DNA of 51,606 nt from CAZHDI01 sp964531285 (GCA_964531285.1 CAZHDI010000016.1:1-51606); one strand, 5' to 3'; numbered from the stretch's first letter, positions 1 through 9,041 are shown. The notes: generated from the letters alone by a model not told the origin. A program made the numbers and translations.

Positions 1-56
1 CCGGATCGGTCCAGTCCGACCTGCGCACGCAGGTCCCAGTTGATGGAGATCGTCTC

Positions 57-218
57 ATGCTGGCCGGTTGGTTTCTTCTTGCTCTGCTTCTCGCCGCCAC
101 CTCGGCGGTGCTTGCCGCGTCCATGCGCCGGCGCCCGTCGAGCGGTTTGGACCGCGCCTTCGAGCGCGCCAAACATGTGCGCCAATCCGGGTTGATGCGC
201 CGCGACCGCCTGTACTAG
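57..218 (+). CDS. small single-pass membrane protein, 53 aa (possibly the C-terminus of a longer gene)
   Basis: A short ORF starts at ATG 57 with a purine-rich TGGAGA about eight bases upstream. Residues 2-22 are a hydrophobic helix rich in Leu and Ala, followed by a strongly basic tail ending RRDRLY, so the protein would sit in the inner membrane with a cytoplasmic basic tail. The frame is also open back to the left edge of the window, so it could be the end of a longer protein that starts outside. I do not recognise a family. It lies tail to tail with the monooxygenase at 237-1715, 18 bases away. Confidence 0.45.
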   Translation: MLAGWFLLALLLAATSAVLAASMRRRPSSGLDRAFERAKHVRQSGLMRRDRLY

Positions 219-236
219 GCGCCTTTCCCGGAAGGG

Positions 237-1715
237 TCAGGCAAACACATAGTCATCCGGATCGACCTTGCGGGTCCGTTTGACATATTCGGTCGTGCGC
301 CCGACCCAGTTGTTGGTGACCTTGCCGTTGGTCAGATACCAGCTGTCGCGGATCTGGCCCCAGACCTTCCCGGCCATGCGGTCCTGAAGCTCCTGGTTAT
401 AGGCGTCCTGCACGCTGCTTTTGACCTCCAGCCAGCGCTTGCCGCGCCGGGCCACCGCATCGAGACAGGACAGGATGTAGCGGGTCTGCCCTTCGATCAT
501 GATGATGATCGAGTTGTGGCCGAGATTGGTGTTGGGCCCATACATCATGAAGAAATTGGGAAAGCCCGTATGGGTGACCCCGAGATAGGCCTCCGCGCCA
601 TGGGCCGCCCACAGAGCATTGAGATCGAGCCCGGCCCGGCCGGTCACGGCCATGGGCGCCATGAACGTGTTCGTGTCGAACCCGGTGGAATAGACGATGA
701 CGTCGGCGGGATACTGAGTGCCGTCCCGGGTCTCGATGCCTGACGGCAGGAGGCGCGCAATCGGGTCGGTGACCACATCGACATTGGGCCGGGCCAGCGC
801 ATCGTAATAATCGTCCGAGAACAGAATACGCTTGGCGCCGATGGGATAGTCCGGGATCAGCTTTTTCCGCAGGTCCGGATCGGCGATCTTCTCCTCGATA
901 TACGCGATGCACTTTTCCTCGGTCTGCTTGCGCAGCCAATCCCATCCTTCGGTTTCCATCAGCGGATAAAGCAGCCCCTCGCCGCGCATCCAGATCATGA
1001 ACCGGTAAAGCCGTGTCAGCGGCGGAAACACGCTCCCAAGCCGCTTTTCGAACTCGGAGTATTCCCGGTCATCCTTCTTGGCGATCCAATTCGCGGAGCG
1101 TTGAAACACCGTAAGCGCGCCGGCGACCGGCGCGATCTGGGGGATGAACTGGATGGCGCTCGCCGCATTGCCGACCACGCTCACCCGCTTGCCCGCCAGA
1201 TCCACCGAATGGTCCCACTGCGCCGAGTGGAACGCGGGACCGGCAAAGCTGTCACGGCCTTCGAAGTCCGGGATCACCGCCTTGTGCAATTGGCCGACGG
1301 CGCAAATGACCGCATCGAAACGCTCGAGCGTCCCATCAGCGGTCTCCAGATGCCAGACGCCGGCCGCTTCGTCGAAACGGACCGAGACGACCTCGGCATT
1401 GAACCGGATATGCGGACGAATGCCGTATTTATCCGCACAATGATCCATGTAGCGCAGAATTTCCGGCTGCTCGGACCATTTATGGGTCCAGCGCGGATTG
1501 CGCTCGAATGAAAAGGAATAGAGCGCGGACGGAACATCGCACTCGCAGCCCGGATAGGTGTTCTCGCGCCAGGTCCCGCCCAGACTGTCCGCCTTCTCGA
1601 ACAACGTGAAATGGGTGTTGCCGGCCTGCTTGAGCTGGATGGCGGCACACAGGCCCGAAAAGCCGGTGCCGATAATGGCGATGCGCATTGTGCGCGCCGC
1701 GTCCGCGAGCGTCAT
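237..1715 (-). CDS. flavin-containing (Baeyer-Villiger-type) monooxygenase
   Basis: A 492-aa FAD- and NADPH-dependent monooxygenase that would insert one oxygen atom into a ketone (giving an ester) or a heteroatom. The FAD Rossmann motif GTGFSG is at residues 16-21. The Baeyer-Villiger fingerprint F-x-G-x3-H-x3-W-D is intact (FAGPAFHSAQWD, residues 157-168). The NADPH site is a variant, GNAASA near 182-187, with Ala replacing a glycine. The start at 1715 is preferred over an upstream in-frame ATG at 1808 because GGGAGG lies seven bases before it. Length fits the family. It is transcribed away from the FemAB-like gene across a 198-base gap. The substrate cannot be read from sequence. Confidence 0.9.
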   Translation of the reverse strand: MTLADAARTMRIAIIGTGFSGLCAAIQLKQAGNTHFTLFEKADSLGGTWRENTYPGCECDVPSALYSFSFERNPRWTHKWSEQPEILRYMDHCADKYGIRPHIRFNAEVVSVRFDEAAGVWHLETADGTLERFDAVICAVGQLHKAVIPDFEGRDSFAGPAFHSAQWDHSVDLAGKRVSVVGNAASAIQFIPQIAPVAGALTVFQRSANWIAKKDDREYSEFEKRLGSVFPPLTRLYRFMIWMRGEGLLYPLMETEGWDWLRKQTEEKCIAYIEEKIADPDLRKKLIPDYPIGAKRILFSDDYYDALARPNVDVVTDPIARLLPSGIETRDGTQYPADVIVYSTGFDTNTFMAPMAVTGRAGLDLNALWAAHGAEAYLGVTHTGFPNFFMMYGPNTNLGHNSIIIMIEGQTRYILSCLDAVARRGKRWLEVKSSVQDAYNQELQDRMAGKVWGQIRDSWYLTNGKVTNNWVGRTTEYVKRTRKVDPDDYVFA

Positions 1716-1863
1716 GTCCTGGCCTCCCAACCGGGTTCTGTGGACCGGCACCGCATAACGCGGCGGGTCTTTTGCCCTATTGCAGTCGGCGCGCCGCCTG
1801 CCTGTCAAGGCTGCGCGGACCGCCTTGGAGGATACGGCGCGGCGGCATTAACCGTGAATCAAG

Positions 1864-1875
1864 GATCGCGCGATC
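1864..1875. promoter_or_regulatory. 12-bp perfect palindrome in a divergent gap
   Basis: GATCGCGCGATC is self-complementary and lies between the divergent monooxygenase and FemAB-like genes, about 40 bases before the latter's ATG. It could be a dimeric repressor site, but at this GC content such palindromes also arise by chance. Confidence 0.2.
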
Positions 1876-1913
1876 AGAGTTCCATCCCTCACCCGTCGCA
1901 ACGGTGTTTTTTG

Positions 1914-2846
1914 ATGGATTTCGATTTTGCGCCCATGCCCCTCGGGGCGTGGCGGGCCCTCATTGCCCGCGCGCCCCAGGCCAATCTGCCGCAATCCTGG
2001 CCCTATGCCCGGGCCATGCGCCGGCAGTCTCATCTGGTCACCCGCACCGCCGTGATGCGCCGCGCGGGCGAGCCGGTCGGCGTGTTCCAGATTCAGGAAC
2101 TCACCGCCGGACCGCTGCATATGGTGCAGTTGCACAGGGGCCCGCTGTGGTTCGATGCCGCGCCGCGCGTGGACGACTGGTCGGCGTTTTTCGACCGCTT
2201 CCGGGCGGAGTTTCCCAAGCGGCCGGGCCGCTGGCGCCGGCTGATGCCGGACCTGCCGTTCTCGGAGGACAGCGACGCTCTAATCCGCGCGTTTGGGTTC
2301 AAGCCGCGCGGCGCGCCCTACGAGACCGTCTGGCTCGACCTGCGCCAGCCCCTGGAGCGCTTGCGCGCCCGCCTCAAACGCAGTTGGCGCCATGCCCTTA
2401 ACCGCGCCGATCAGGTCGGTCTCGATATCGAGATCGACGCGGCATGCCTCGACACCGACTGGTTCGTGCAGGGTTACGGCCGCAGCCGGAACACCTGCCC
2501 GTATCCCGCCGTCTCGACCGGCTTCCTGCGCACGCTGATCCATGAAGCCGCCCTTTTCGGAGATGCCTGGCTGCTGCGCGCCGACCGGCACGGCGAGACC
2601 GTCGGCGGCGTTCTGCTGTTCCGTCATGGCACCAGCGCGACTTATCAGGCGGGCTGGACCAACCGGATCGGTCAGGCCGTGGGCGCGGACCACCGGCTGG
2701 TCTGGGCCGCCATCGAGGCGCTCCAGGCCGACGGCATCACCCATTTCGATTTGGGCGGGCTGCATCCGGAAAAGGCTGAAAGCGCCACGCATTTCAAACT
2801 GGGTCTCAACGGGCGCCACTGCGTCATGGCCGGGGTCTACGGCTAA
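1914..2846 (+). CDS. FemAB/GNAT-like N-acyltransferase
   Basis: A 310-aa protein of the peptidoglycan bridge-forming FemAB / BioF2-like acetyltransferase group, cytoplasmic. Family features seen are a basic segment (LKRSWRHALNRA, near residue 150) before the second acyltransferase domain, and the C-terminal signature FDLGGLHPEKAESATHFK followed by a glycine-rich end, which in FemAB enzymes lies in the substrate site. The start at ATG 1914 has no clear Shine-Dalgarno site (a T-run precedes it; TTG at 1911 is an alternative). Known relatives transfer aminoacyl or acyl groups to lipid-linked or amino acceptors; the acceptor here is unknown. The SDR gene follows 70 bases downstream on the same strand. 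Confidence 0.75.
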   Translation: MDFDFAPMPLGAWRALIARAPQANLPQSWPYARAMRRQSHLVTRTAVMRRAGEPVGVFQIQELTAGPLHMVQLHRGPLWFDAAPRVDDWSAFFDRFRAEFPKRPGRWRRLMPDLPFSEDSDALIRAFGFKPRGAPYETVWLDLRQPLERLRARLKRSWRHALNRADQVGLDIEIDAACLDTDWFVQGYGRSRNTCPYPAVSTGFLRTLIHEAALFGDAWLLRADRHGETVGGVLLFRHGTSATYQAGWTNRIGQAVGADHRLVWAAIEALQADGITHFDLGGLHPEKAESATHFKLGLNGRHCVMAGVYG

Positions 2847-2916
2847 CGCTCGCCGCGCCGCCCCGGCGCTCCATATGACGGGTCACAATCCACACAGCGA
2901 TGGGGAGGACCTGCGC

Positions 2917-3663
2917 ATGAGCACGCTGACCTCGTTCGGAACCGGCCTCAACGCCGTCGTCATCGGCGCCGGCGGCGGCATCGGCGGCGCGTTTCTGGAC
3001 CATCTGGAAAGCGATCCGGCGGTGGGGCGCATCCTCGCCTGTGCCCGGCGGCCCGAGGCGCTTGCCGCCCGCCGGGCCGAGACCCTGGCCCTCGATGTCA
3101 CCGACGAGGCCAGCATCGGCGCGGCCGCCGAGACCGCGAGAGCCTTCGGCCCGCTCCATCTGGTGATCGTTGCGACCGGGATCCTCCATGCCGGGGACAC
3201 CGTGCAGCCGGAAAAATCCTGGTCCGCGCTCGACGCCGCCAGCATGGACACCGTGTTCCGCATCAACACCACCGGCCCCGCCTTGGCGGCAAAGCATTTT
3301 CTGCCCCTCCTCGACCGGGACCGCAAATCGGTGTTCGCCGCCCTGTCGGCACGGGTCGGCAGCATCTCCGACAACCGCCTGGGCGGCTGGTATGCCTACC
3401 GGGCCTCGAAGGCCGCGCTTAACATGATGCTGCGCTGCGCGGCCATCGAACTGGCGCGCAAGAACAAGCTGGCGGCCTGCGTCGGGCTTCATCCCGGCAC
3501 GGTCAACACCGATCTCTCGGCGCCCTTCCAGCGCGGCGTGGCGGACGGCAAGCTGTTCACGCCGGACTTTTCCGCCGGTGCGCTTCTTCAGGTCATCGAC
3601 CGGCTGGATGCACAGGCCACCGGACGGGTCTTTGCCTGGGACGGCGAGGAGGTGCCCGCCTGA
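2917..3663 (+). CDS. short-chain dehydrogenase/reductase (SDR)
   Basis: A 248-aa NAD(P)-dependent oxidoreductase of the classical SDR family. The cofactor motif GAGGGIG is at residues 17-23, the active-site serine is within SARVGS (about 144-149), and the catalytic Tyr and Lys are in YRASK (Y161, K165). ATG 2917 is chosen because GGGGAGG lies eight bases upstream; the frame is open much further upstream but that stretch overlaps the previous gene. Sequences of this type are often annotated as C-factor or CsgA-like SDRs, but the substrate is not deducible. It may form a small operon with the FemAB-like gene. Confidence 0.88.
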   Translation: MSTLTSFGTGLNAVVIGAGGGIGGAFLDHLESDPAVGRILACARRPEALAARRAETLALDVTDEASIGAAAETARAFGPLHLVIVATGILHAGDTVQPEKSWSALDAASMDTVFRINTTGPALAAKHFLPLLDRDRKSVFAALSARVGSISDNRLGGWYAYRASKAALNMMLRCAAIELARKNKLAACVGLHPGTVNTDLSAPFQRGVADGKLFTPDFSAGALLQVIDRLDAQATGRVFAWDGEEVPA

Positions 3664-3908
3664 CCGGCCGTCCTCGCGGGCCGCAGCCCAAACGGTCTGT
3701 GGTTATGATCCGACGCTGGACCGCTAATCCCGCTCCCTGTGATCATTAACCAGACCTTGCCGGAACATGACGGCCGCGCCGCTTGTTCGGCGGCGGTCGA
3801 GCGGCTACCTATCGTCGAGGATTGGTCGGCTTTGCCCGCTCTGGAGATGCACCCCGACCGCGCCCGCTGATTTTCATCGCTCGCGACCATCACCAAAGGG
3901 GATCCGTC

Positions 3909-5738
3909 ATGGCGACAACCTCATTCCGCCGCTGGGCACTGACCGGCCTTCTGGCCACCGGCGTCTCGGCCCTGGCCTTGAGCCTGTCCATCGATATTGA
4001 ACCGGCTGCGTCTGGCGACGGGGTCAGCACCGATGCCGCGTCCATTGTCGCGGACGGTCTGTGGGGCCGCAAATCCCTGTGCTCGGGCCGCAACAAGGGC
4101 GCCTCGAACATGGCCCTGCGCGTGCGGTTCGCGCGCACCTACGCCGCCGCAGCCGATGGCGCGACCGAAGCGGACGCACCCGAGGTGCCGCTCTACGAAG
4201 GGCTGGGCGATTTCAGCTATCCCATTTCGACGGATGTGCCCGAAGCCCAGGCCTATTTCGATCAGGGCCTGAAGCTCCATTACAACTTCAACCATTATGA
4301 AGCGCGCCGCTCGTTCCAGGCCGCCCAGGCCGCCGATCCCCATTGCGCCATTTGCGCTTGGGGCGAGGCGTTTGTTCTGGGTCCGAACATCAATGCGCCC
4401 ATGGCCGCCGATGCGGTCGGCCCGGCATTCGATGCCATCTCTCGCGCCCGCGCGCTGGCCGACAACGCGAGCGCCAAGGAACGCGCTCTGATTGCGGCCC
4501 TGGCCGAACGCTACAGCCCGGATATCGGCGCCGACCGGGCCGCCCTCGATGCGGCCTTTGCCGAGGCCATGCTGACTTTGTCGCGCGTCTACAACGATGA
4601 CGACCACATCCTGGCGCTGACCGCCGAAGCGATCATGGATACTCAGCCCTGGGATTATTGGAACGAGGACAACACGCCGAAGGGTCAGGCCGATCAGGCG
4701 ATCGCCCTTGTCGAGACGGTGCTGGAGCGCAACCCCAACCACGCCGCGGCGATCCATCTCTACATCCACCTCACCGAGGCCTCGGACAGTCCGGAACGGG
4801 CGGAAGCCCATGCCGAGCGTCTTGCCGCGCTGGTACCCGCCGCCGGTCACCTGGTCCATATGCCGAGCCATACATACTTCGTGATCGGACGGTACAAGGA
4901 CTCCCTGGAGACCAACATCAAGGCCGTGGAAGCCGACGAGGCGTTCCTGGCGCAGTCGGACGAATACGGGTTCGTGCGCTACGGCTATTATCCGCACAAT
5001 GTGCATTTCGTGCTGGTCTCGGCCCAGGCCATGGGCGACAAGACCACCGCGCTCGCCAATGCCGACAAGCTCACAGGCCTTGTGCCCGAGGAAATCATGC
5101 AGGCCGCATACTGGACCCGCGCCATCGCAGTCGCGCCGCTGATGGCCAAGGTCCAGTTCGCGGCCCATGACGCCGTGCTGGCCGAGGCGGATCCGGGCGA
5201 TGCCTTCCCGTTTCGTCAAGGCCATTGGCATTACGCGCGAGGCGCGGCCCATGCGGCCAAGGGTCAGTTCGATGCCGCCCGCGCCGAAGCCGATGCCATT
5301 GCGCGCATCGCGGCTCAGGACGGTCCGGACATCGAAGAATTGGAGACCGGCGGCCTGCCGGTGCGTCCGGTGCTGCAGATTGCCGAAAGCGTCCTGCGCG
5401 GACGGATTGCCCGCGCCGAGGGCGATCTGGCAGCGGCGGTTGCCCATTTCAAGAAAGCAGCCGAAGCCCAGGCGGCGTTGCCCTATCTGGAACCGCCGTT
5501 CTGGTATTACCCGGCGGCACAGAGCCTGGGTGCGGCCCATCTGGAAGCCGGCGATCTGGAAGCCGCGGAGCGGGCCTTCCGTCAGGCCCTGGTGGCGTTC
5601 CCGGACAATGGTTGGTCGCTTTACGGTCTGATGACGACCTATGAGCGCATGGGCAAGCCGGCCGTGGCCGACCGGATCGAGGCCCAGTTCGAGGCCGCCT
5701 GGGCCGGTGCCGAGCCGCCCCGCATCGCGGATCTTTGA
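3909..5738 (+). CDS. secreted tetratricopeptide-repeat protein with HCAIC motif
   Basis: A 609-aa protein with an N-terminal export signal (basic FRR, then a hydrophobic stretch to about residue 27), so probably periplasmic or surface-attached. It is rich in TPR-like helical pairs (for example residues 110-165, 240-330 and 520-600). The segment PHCAICAWGEAF around residues 144-155 is conserved in a family of bacterial TPR proteins; the two cysteines spaced CxxC could bind a metal or form a disulfide. ATG 3909 is preceded by AAAGGGG. A strong terminator follows at 5774-5803. Role unknown; TPR folds normally scaffold protein complexes. Confidence 0.75.
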   Translation: MATTSFRRWALTGLLATGVSALALSLSIDIEPAASGDGVSTDAASIVADGLWGRKSLCSGRNKGASNMALRVRFARTYAAAADGATEADAPEVPLYEGLGDFSYPISTDVPEAQAYFDQGLKLHYNFNHYEARRSFQAAQAADPHCAICAWGEAFVLGPNINAPMAADAVGPAFDAISRARALADNASAKERALIAALAERYSPDIGADRAALDAAFAEAMLTLSRVYNDDDHILALTAEAIMDTQPWDYWNEDNTPKGQADQAIALVETVLERNPNHAAAIHLYIHLTEASDSPERAEAHAERLAALVPAAGHLVHMPSHTYFVIGRYKDSLETNIKAVEADEAFLAQSDEYGFVRYGYYPHNVHFVLVSAQAMGDKTTALANADKLTGLVPEEIMQAAYWTRAIAVAPLMAKVQFAAHDAVLAEADPGDAFPFRQGHWHYARGAAHAAKGQFDAARAEADAIARIAAQDGPDIEELETGGLPVRPVLQIAESVLRGRIARAEGDLAAAVAHFKKAAEAQAALPYLEPPFWYYPAAQSLGAAHLEAGDLEAAERAFRQALVAFPDNGWSLYGLMTTYERMGKPAVADRIEAQFEAAWAGAEPPRIADL

Positions 5739-5749
5739 CTTCTCCGTAT

Positions 5750-5777
5750 CCGGATGAACAAAACCGGATGAACAAAA
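5750..5777 (+). repeat. 14-bp tandem duplication
   Basis: CCGGATGAACAAAA occurs twice in direct succession between the TPR gene's stop codon and its terminator. It looks like a recent slippage duplication with no coding role. Confidence 0.7.
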
Positions 5778-5803
5778 AAAGCCCCGCCACTGGCGGGGCT
5801 TTC
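5774..5803. terminator. bidirectional rho-independent terminator
   Basis: An 8-bp perfect stem (GCCCCGCC / GGCGGGGC, positions 5781-5788 and 5792-5799) with a 3-nt loop is flanked by seven A residues on the left and TTT on the right. It can therefore end the TPR transcript on the plus strand and the 31-codon ORF transcript on the minus strand. Confidence 0.9.
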
Positions 5804-5852
5804 CGTGAGCGCACGGTCGACAGGACCGTTGCCTGCCCATACCGGGGTATGG

Positions 5853-5948
5853 TCAGGCCAAAGACACCTCTTCCGACAGCAAAGGCTGCTTCACCGTCGT
5901 GTTACGGCGCCTGGATCCCGCCACTCCGTGAATCATCTCACTCGACAT
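5853..5948 (-). CDS. 31-aa small protein with a near-maximal Shine-Dalgarno site
   Basis: An ORF of 31 codons (begins MSSEMIHGV, ends SEEVSLA; contains RRR at residues 13-15). Its leader reads AGAAAGGAGGTGATCC, 16 bases fully complementary to the usual 3' end of bacterial 16S rRNA, with GGAGG seven bases before the ATG. Downstream are two inverted repeats (one is CCATACC-CC-GGTATGG) and then the terminator at 5774-5803. It begins 105 bases after the stop of the sterol-desaturase-like gene on the same strand. No family is recognised. It has no signal peptide or membrane helix and is hydrophilic and basic in the middle. It could be a leader peptide, a regulatory peptide or a modified-peptide precursor; only the translation signal is strong evidence. 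Confidence 0.55.
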   Translation of the reverse strand: MSSEMIHGVAGSRRRNTTVKQPLLSEEVSLA

Positions 5949-6053
5949 GGGATCACCTCCTTTCTGCTGTTGACAATGCCTTGAGCGTAAGCGGCGTTTA
6001 CCGGATCGCGCAAGCGCGAAACGCGGGGCGGCGACGAAAAGTCGTGCCCTGTT

Positions 6054-7001
6054 TTATTGCGAGACACGCCGGCGCATCAGCCGCCGCGCGATCGTGACGA
6101 ACGGATAGGCAATCTGGTCAAGCACGGTGCGCGGCATGGTCTCCTTGATGCCGATGACCTCGGAGGCCGGATGCGCCGGCAGATACCAGCTCCGGAACAC
6201 CAGGTCCCAGATCATCAGCACCTCGCCGTAATTCGAATTGCCCTCGTGCTTATTGGGCCGGTGATGCCAGCGGTGCAGTTCGGGGGTGTTGAACACATAG
6301 TTCAGCACGCCGCAGCGCATGACCGTATTGGTGTGCGTCAGCAGGCCCGAAAACGCCGTGATCGCGCCGACCCACAGGAACACCTCGTAGGGCGCCCCCG
6401 CCAGATAGAGAAGCGGCTGGCTCAAAAGGATGCTCAGCACCGTATCGACCACATGGAACCGGCCCGTATTCACGAACCACAGGCGGGTGACCGAGTGGTG
6501 CACCGCGTGAAACGGCCAAAGCCAGGTCACCTCATGGGCAAGCCGATGCGCCCAATAGAGCCCGAACTCGGCGATCACCATGCCCAGCGCCGCCTGCGCC
6601 CAGAGCGGCCAGTCGCCCGGCCAGATCCCCGACGGCCCCGCCGCCAGCGCCCCGGCCAGCCCCATGGTCCCGGCAAAGATCACCAGCACCTGAACCGTAC
6701 CCTTGGAGATCAGCGTATGGGCGATATTGGCGAAGGTCTGGCCGTCCGGCTTGAGCCAGTCGCGTGACCACGGAAACCGGCGCTCCAGCACGTAAAGGCT
6801 GACACCCAGCAGGATGTAAGCGCCGTTGAACGCCAGCACCGCCTGATCCACGGCCATGCCGGCCGCCGTGATCGCGATGCACACCGCCATCAAAAGCGGC
6901 CACCAGACATATGACAGCGCGTAGGCCACGGGCCCTTCCCGGGCTGGGCCCACCGACGGGCCGTTGGTCGGTGCGGCCGGCGCCGCAGCATCCGCACTCA
7001 T
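6054..7001 (-). CDS. sterol desaturase / fatty acid hydroxylase family membrane protein
   Basis: A 315-aa integral membrane di-iron oxygenase with about four hydrophobic segments in the N-terminal 200 residues. All three histidine clusters that bind the two irons are present: HRLAHE (H-x3-H), HAVHH and HRWHH. Family members hydroxylate or desaturate sterols, carotenoids or acyl chains at the inner membrane. The start at 7001 is supported by AAGGGGG just upstream. It is divergent from the HAD phosphatase gene. The substrate is not predictable. Confidence 0.88.
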   Translation of the reverse strand: MSADAAAPAAPTNGPSVGPAREGPVAYALSYVWWPLLMAVCIAITAAGMAVDQAVLAFNGAYILLGVSLYVLERRFPWSRDWLKPDGQTFANIAHTLISKGTVQVLVIFAGTMGLAGALAAGPSGIWPGDWPLWAQAALGMVIAEFGLYWAHRLAHEVTWLWPFHAVHHSVTRLWFVNTGRFHVVDTVLSILLSQPLLYLAGAPYEVFLWVGAITAFSGLLTHTNTVMRCGVLNYVFNTPELHRWHHRPNKHEGNSNYGEVLMIWDLVFRSWYLPAHPASEVIGIKETMPRTVLDQIAYPFVTIARRLMRRRVSQ

Positions 7002-7118
7002 GGTCGATCCCCCTTGACCGTGGTTTCGGGCATACCAAACCCAACCGCGCGCGCGGTGCAAGCCTGTCTCACGAACTCTGCTACGATGCGGCGCGAAAAC
7101 CCGACGAACGGCGTGCCC

Positions 7119-7799
7119 ATGACCGACCCCGCCATCCAAAACGCCGAAACCATCGCCGCCCCCATCGCGGCATACGACTTCGACGGCACCATCACCCGCT
7201 GCGACACCCTGTTCCCGTTCCTGCGCCTGGCGCGCGGACGGACCGCCTTCTGGTGGGGCCTGGCGCGGGCGGTCCCGGCGATCCTCGCGATGGGCCTGGG
7301 CCGGGCCGACCGGAGCATGACGAAAGAAAGAACGCTGCGCCTCATCGCCGGTTCCATGGACCGCGACGCGGTCGAGACCGCTGCCGAACGGTTCGCATCG
7401 ACCGTCTTGCCCCGGCTCATCCGGCCGGGAGCCACGGCGCAGATCGCCGCCGAACACCGCGCCGGATATGCGGTCGTCGTGGTGAGCGCCTCGCCCGAAC
7501 CGCTGGTCGCCGCCTGTGTCCGGCCCCTGAACGCGGATCTGTGCATCGGCACCCGGCTGGCCTGGGACGACACCGGCACCCTGGCCGGGTTTGACGGCGC
7601 CAACTGCCACGGGGCCGAGAAGGTGCGCCGGCTGCGCGCGGCGATCCCGGATGCCGAAGCGCGTCTGGCGCGCGCCTATGGCGACACCCCGGGCGACCGA
7701 CCGATGATGGCCCTGGCCGCCGCGAGCACCTATCGTCCGTTTCGCGCCCCCGCCGACCGGCTTGTCGGCCTGCTGATCTTTTTGCGCTGGATCCTGTGA
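7119..7799 (+). CDS. HAD-superfamily subfamily IB phosphatase
   Basis: A 226-aa soluble hydrolase related to phosphoserine phosphatase. Motif I is DFDGT (residues 20-24; the first Asp is the nucleophile), motif II is VVSASPEP, and motif III/IV is YGDTPGDRPMM near the C-terminus. Relatives remove phosphate from small molecules or lipid head groups. The start is uncertain: ATG 7086 in the same frame would add 11 residues, and neither has a good Shine-Dalgarno site. It ends just before the convergent serine hydrolase. Confidence 0.85.
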   Translation: MTDPAIQNAETIAAPIAAYDFDGTITRCDTLFPFLRLARGRTAFWWGLARAVPAILAMGLGRADRSMTKERTLRLIAGSMDRDAVETAAERFASTVLPRLIRPGATAQIAAEHRAGYAVVVVSASPEPLVAACVRPLNADLCIGTRLAWDDTGTLAGFDGANCHGAEKVRRLRAAIPDAEARLARAYGDTPGDRPMMALAAASTYRPFRAPADRLVGLLIFLRWIL

Positions 7800-7812
7800 G
7801 GCCAGTCCATGG

Positions 7813-9033
7813 TCAATCGTTCAACGCCGCATAGACCAGGGTCCGCAACTCCCGGCGCACCGGATAATAGGTGGACGGCATCAGCTGGGTCATGAACACC
7901 ACGCTCAACTCCTCCACCGGGTCGATCCAGAACGCCGTACTCGCCAGGCCGCCCCAGAAATACTCGCCCGTGGATCCCGGCACGAGGGTTTGCGCCGGAT
8001 CGGTGCTGACCGCGACCCCAAGCCCGAAGCCGACCCCCGCATATGCCGCCTCGCTGAACAGCGAGATCGACATGTCATGGAGCGTGCCCCCGTTGGGCAG
8101 ATGATTGGCGGTCATCAGCTCAATCGTCTTGCGGCTGAGGACCTGCTGCCCGCCCAGGGATCCGCCATTGAGCAACATCCGGCAGAAGGCCATATAATCG
8201 CTCACGGTGGAGACCAGACCGCCGCCGCCCGACAGGAAACTCGGCATCCGCCGATAGGCGCTGGTCTCCGGACTGTCCTGAAGCGCCATCAGCGCATCGG
8301 GGCGCAGTTCATAGCAGGCCGCGAACCGGCCGATCTTGTCGTCCGGCACATAAAAGGCGGTATCCACCATGCCCAGCGGACCGAACAGGCGCTCCTGAAA
8401 AAACACATCGAGGGTCTGGCCCGACAGTTTTTCGATGAGATAACCCAGAACATCCGTGGACACTGAATAATTCCACGCTTCACCGGGCGAGAATTCGAGC
8501 GGCATATCCGACAGCCCGTCGATCATCTCCTGGAGCGTGCCGCCCTGCCCGACAATGCCGATGCCGCGCGCCCGGTAGGCCGCGTCCACATTGCTGCGCT
8601 GCTGAAACCCATAAGTCAGGCCCGAGGTATGGCGGAACAGATCCACGACCAGCATGGGCCGGTCGGTGCGCCGGGTGCGGACGGTATCGAGGAACCCGGC
8701 TTCGAACACGCCCAGATCCGCCCATTGGGGAATATGCTTTTCGACCGGATCGTCAAGCGCGATCAGCCCCTCCTCGACCAGCATGAGCATGGCGACCGCC
8801 GTGACCGGCTTGGTCATGGAATAGATCCGGAAAATCGTGTCCGGCTCGACGGGTTTGCGGTTCTCCACATCGCGCCACCCCAGCACGGTATGATGTGCAC
8901 ACTGACCGCCCCGCTCGATCATGATCTGGGCACCCGGGAACCGTCCGGCATCGATATACCGTTCCTGGACAAAGCGGTCGAGCCGCGCAAGGCGCGCGCT
9001 GTTGAAGCCCACACTTTCAGGCGTTGCGGTCAT
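7813..9033 (-). CDS. serine hydrolase of the class C beta-lactamase / esterase family
   Basis: A 406-aa serine hydrolase. The catalytic SxxK is SMTK at residues 72-75 and the second motif is YSVS at 189-192, as in EstB-like esterases; the third motif position carries WGG instead of KTG, as esterases do. No signal peptide is visible, so it is probably cytoplasmic and acts on esters or lactones rather than antibiotics. The start could be ATG 9033 (CAGGAG about 11 bases upstream) or GTG 9045, which overlaps the stop of the upstream ligase as GTGA, a typical translational-coupling arrangement. Same operon as the ligase and TetR genes. Confidence 0.88.
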   Translation of the reverse strand: MTATPESVGFNSARLARLDRFVQERYIDAGRFPGAQIMIERGGQCAHHTVLGWRDVENRKPVEPDTIFRIYSMTKPVTAVAMLMLVEEGLIALDDPVEKHIPQWADLGVFEAGFLDTVRTRRTDRPMLVVDLFRHTSGLTYGFQQRSNVDAAYRARGIGIVGQGGTLQEMIDGLSDMPLEFSPGEAWNYSVSTDVLGYLIEKLSGQTLDVFFQERLFGPLGMVDTAFYVPDDKIGRFAACYELRPDALMALQDSPETSAYRRMPSFLSGGGGLVSTVSDYMAFCRMLLNGGSLGGQQVLSRKTIELMTANHLPNGGTLHDMSISLFSEAAYAGVGFGLGVAVSTDPAQTLVPGSTGEYFWGGLASTAFWIDPVEELSVVFMTQLMPSTYYPVRRELRTLVYAALND

Positions 9034-9041
9034 GGCCGTTC

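Noticed and set aside
3735..3755. TTAACCA-like CtrA half-site before the TPR gene
   Set aside because: Only a single half-site without the TTAA-N7-TTAA pair; too weak to report as a regulatory site.
3921..5840. 639-codon open frame on the minus strand
   Set aside because: Antisense shadow of the TPR gene.
5949..5965. Match of the plus strand to the 3' end of 16S rRNA
   Set aside because: Only 16 bases match and no rRNA helix sequence lies next to it; it is better read as the complement of a Shine-Dalgarno site on the minus strand.
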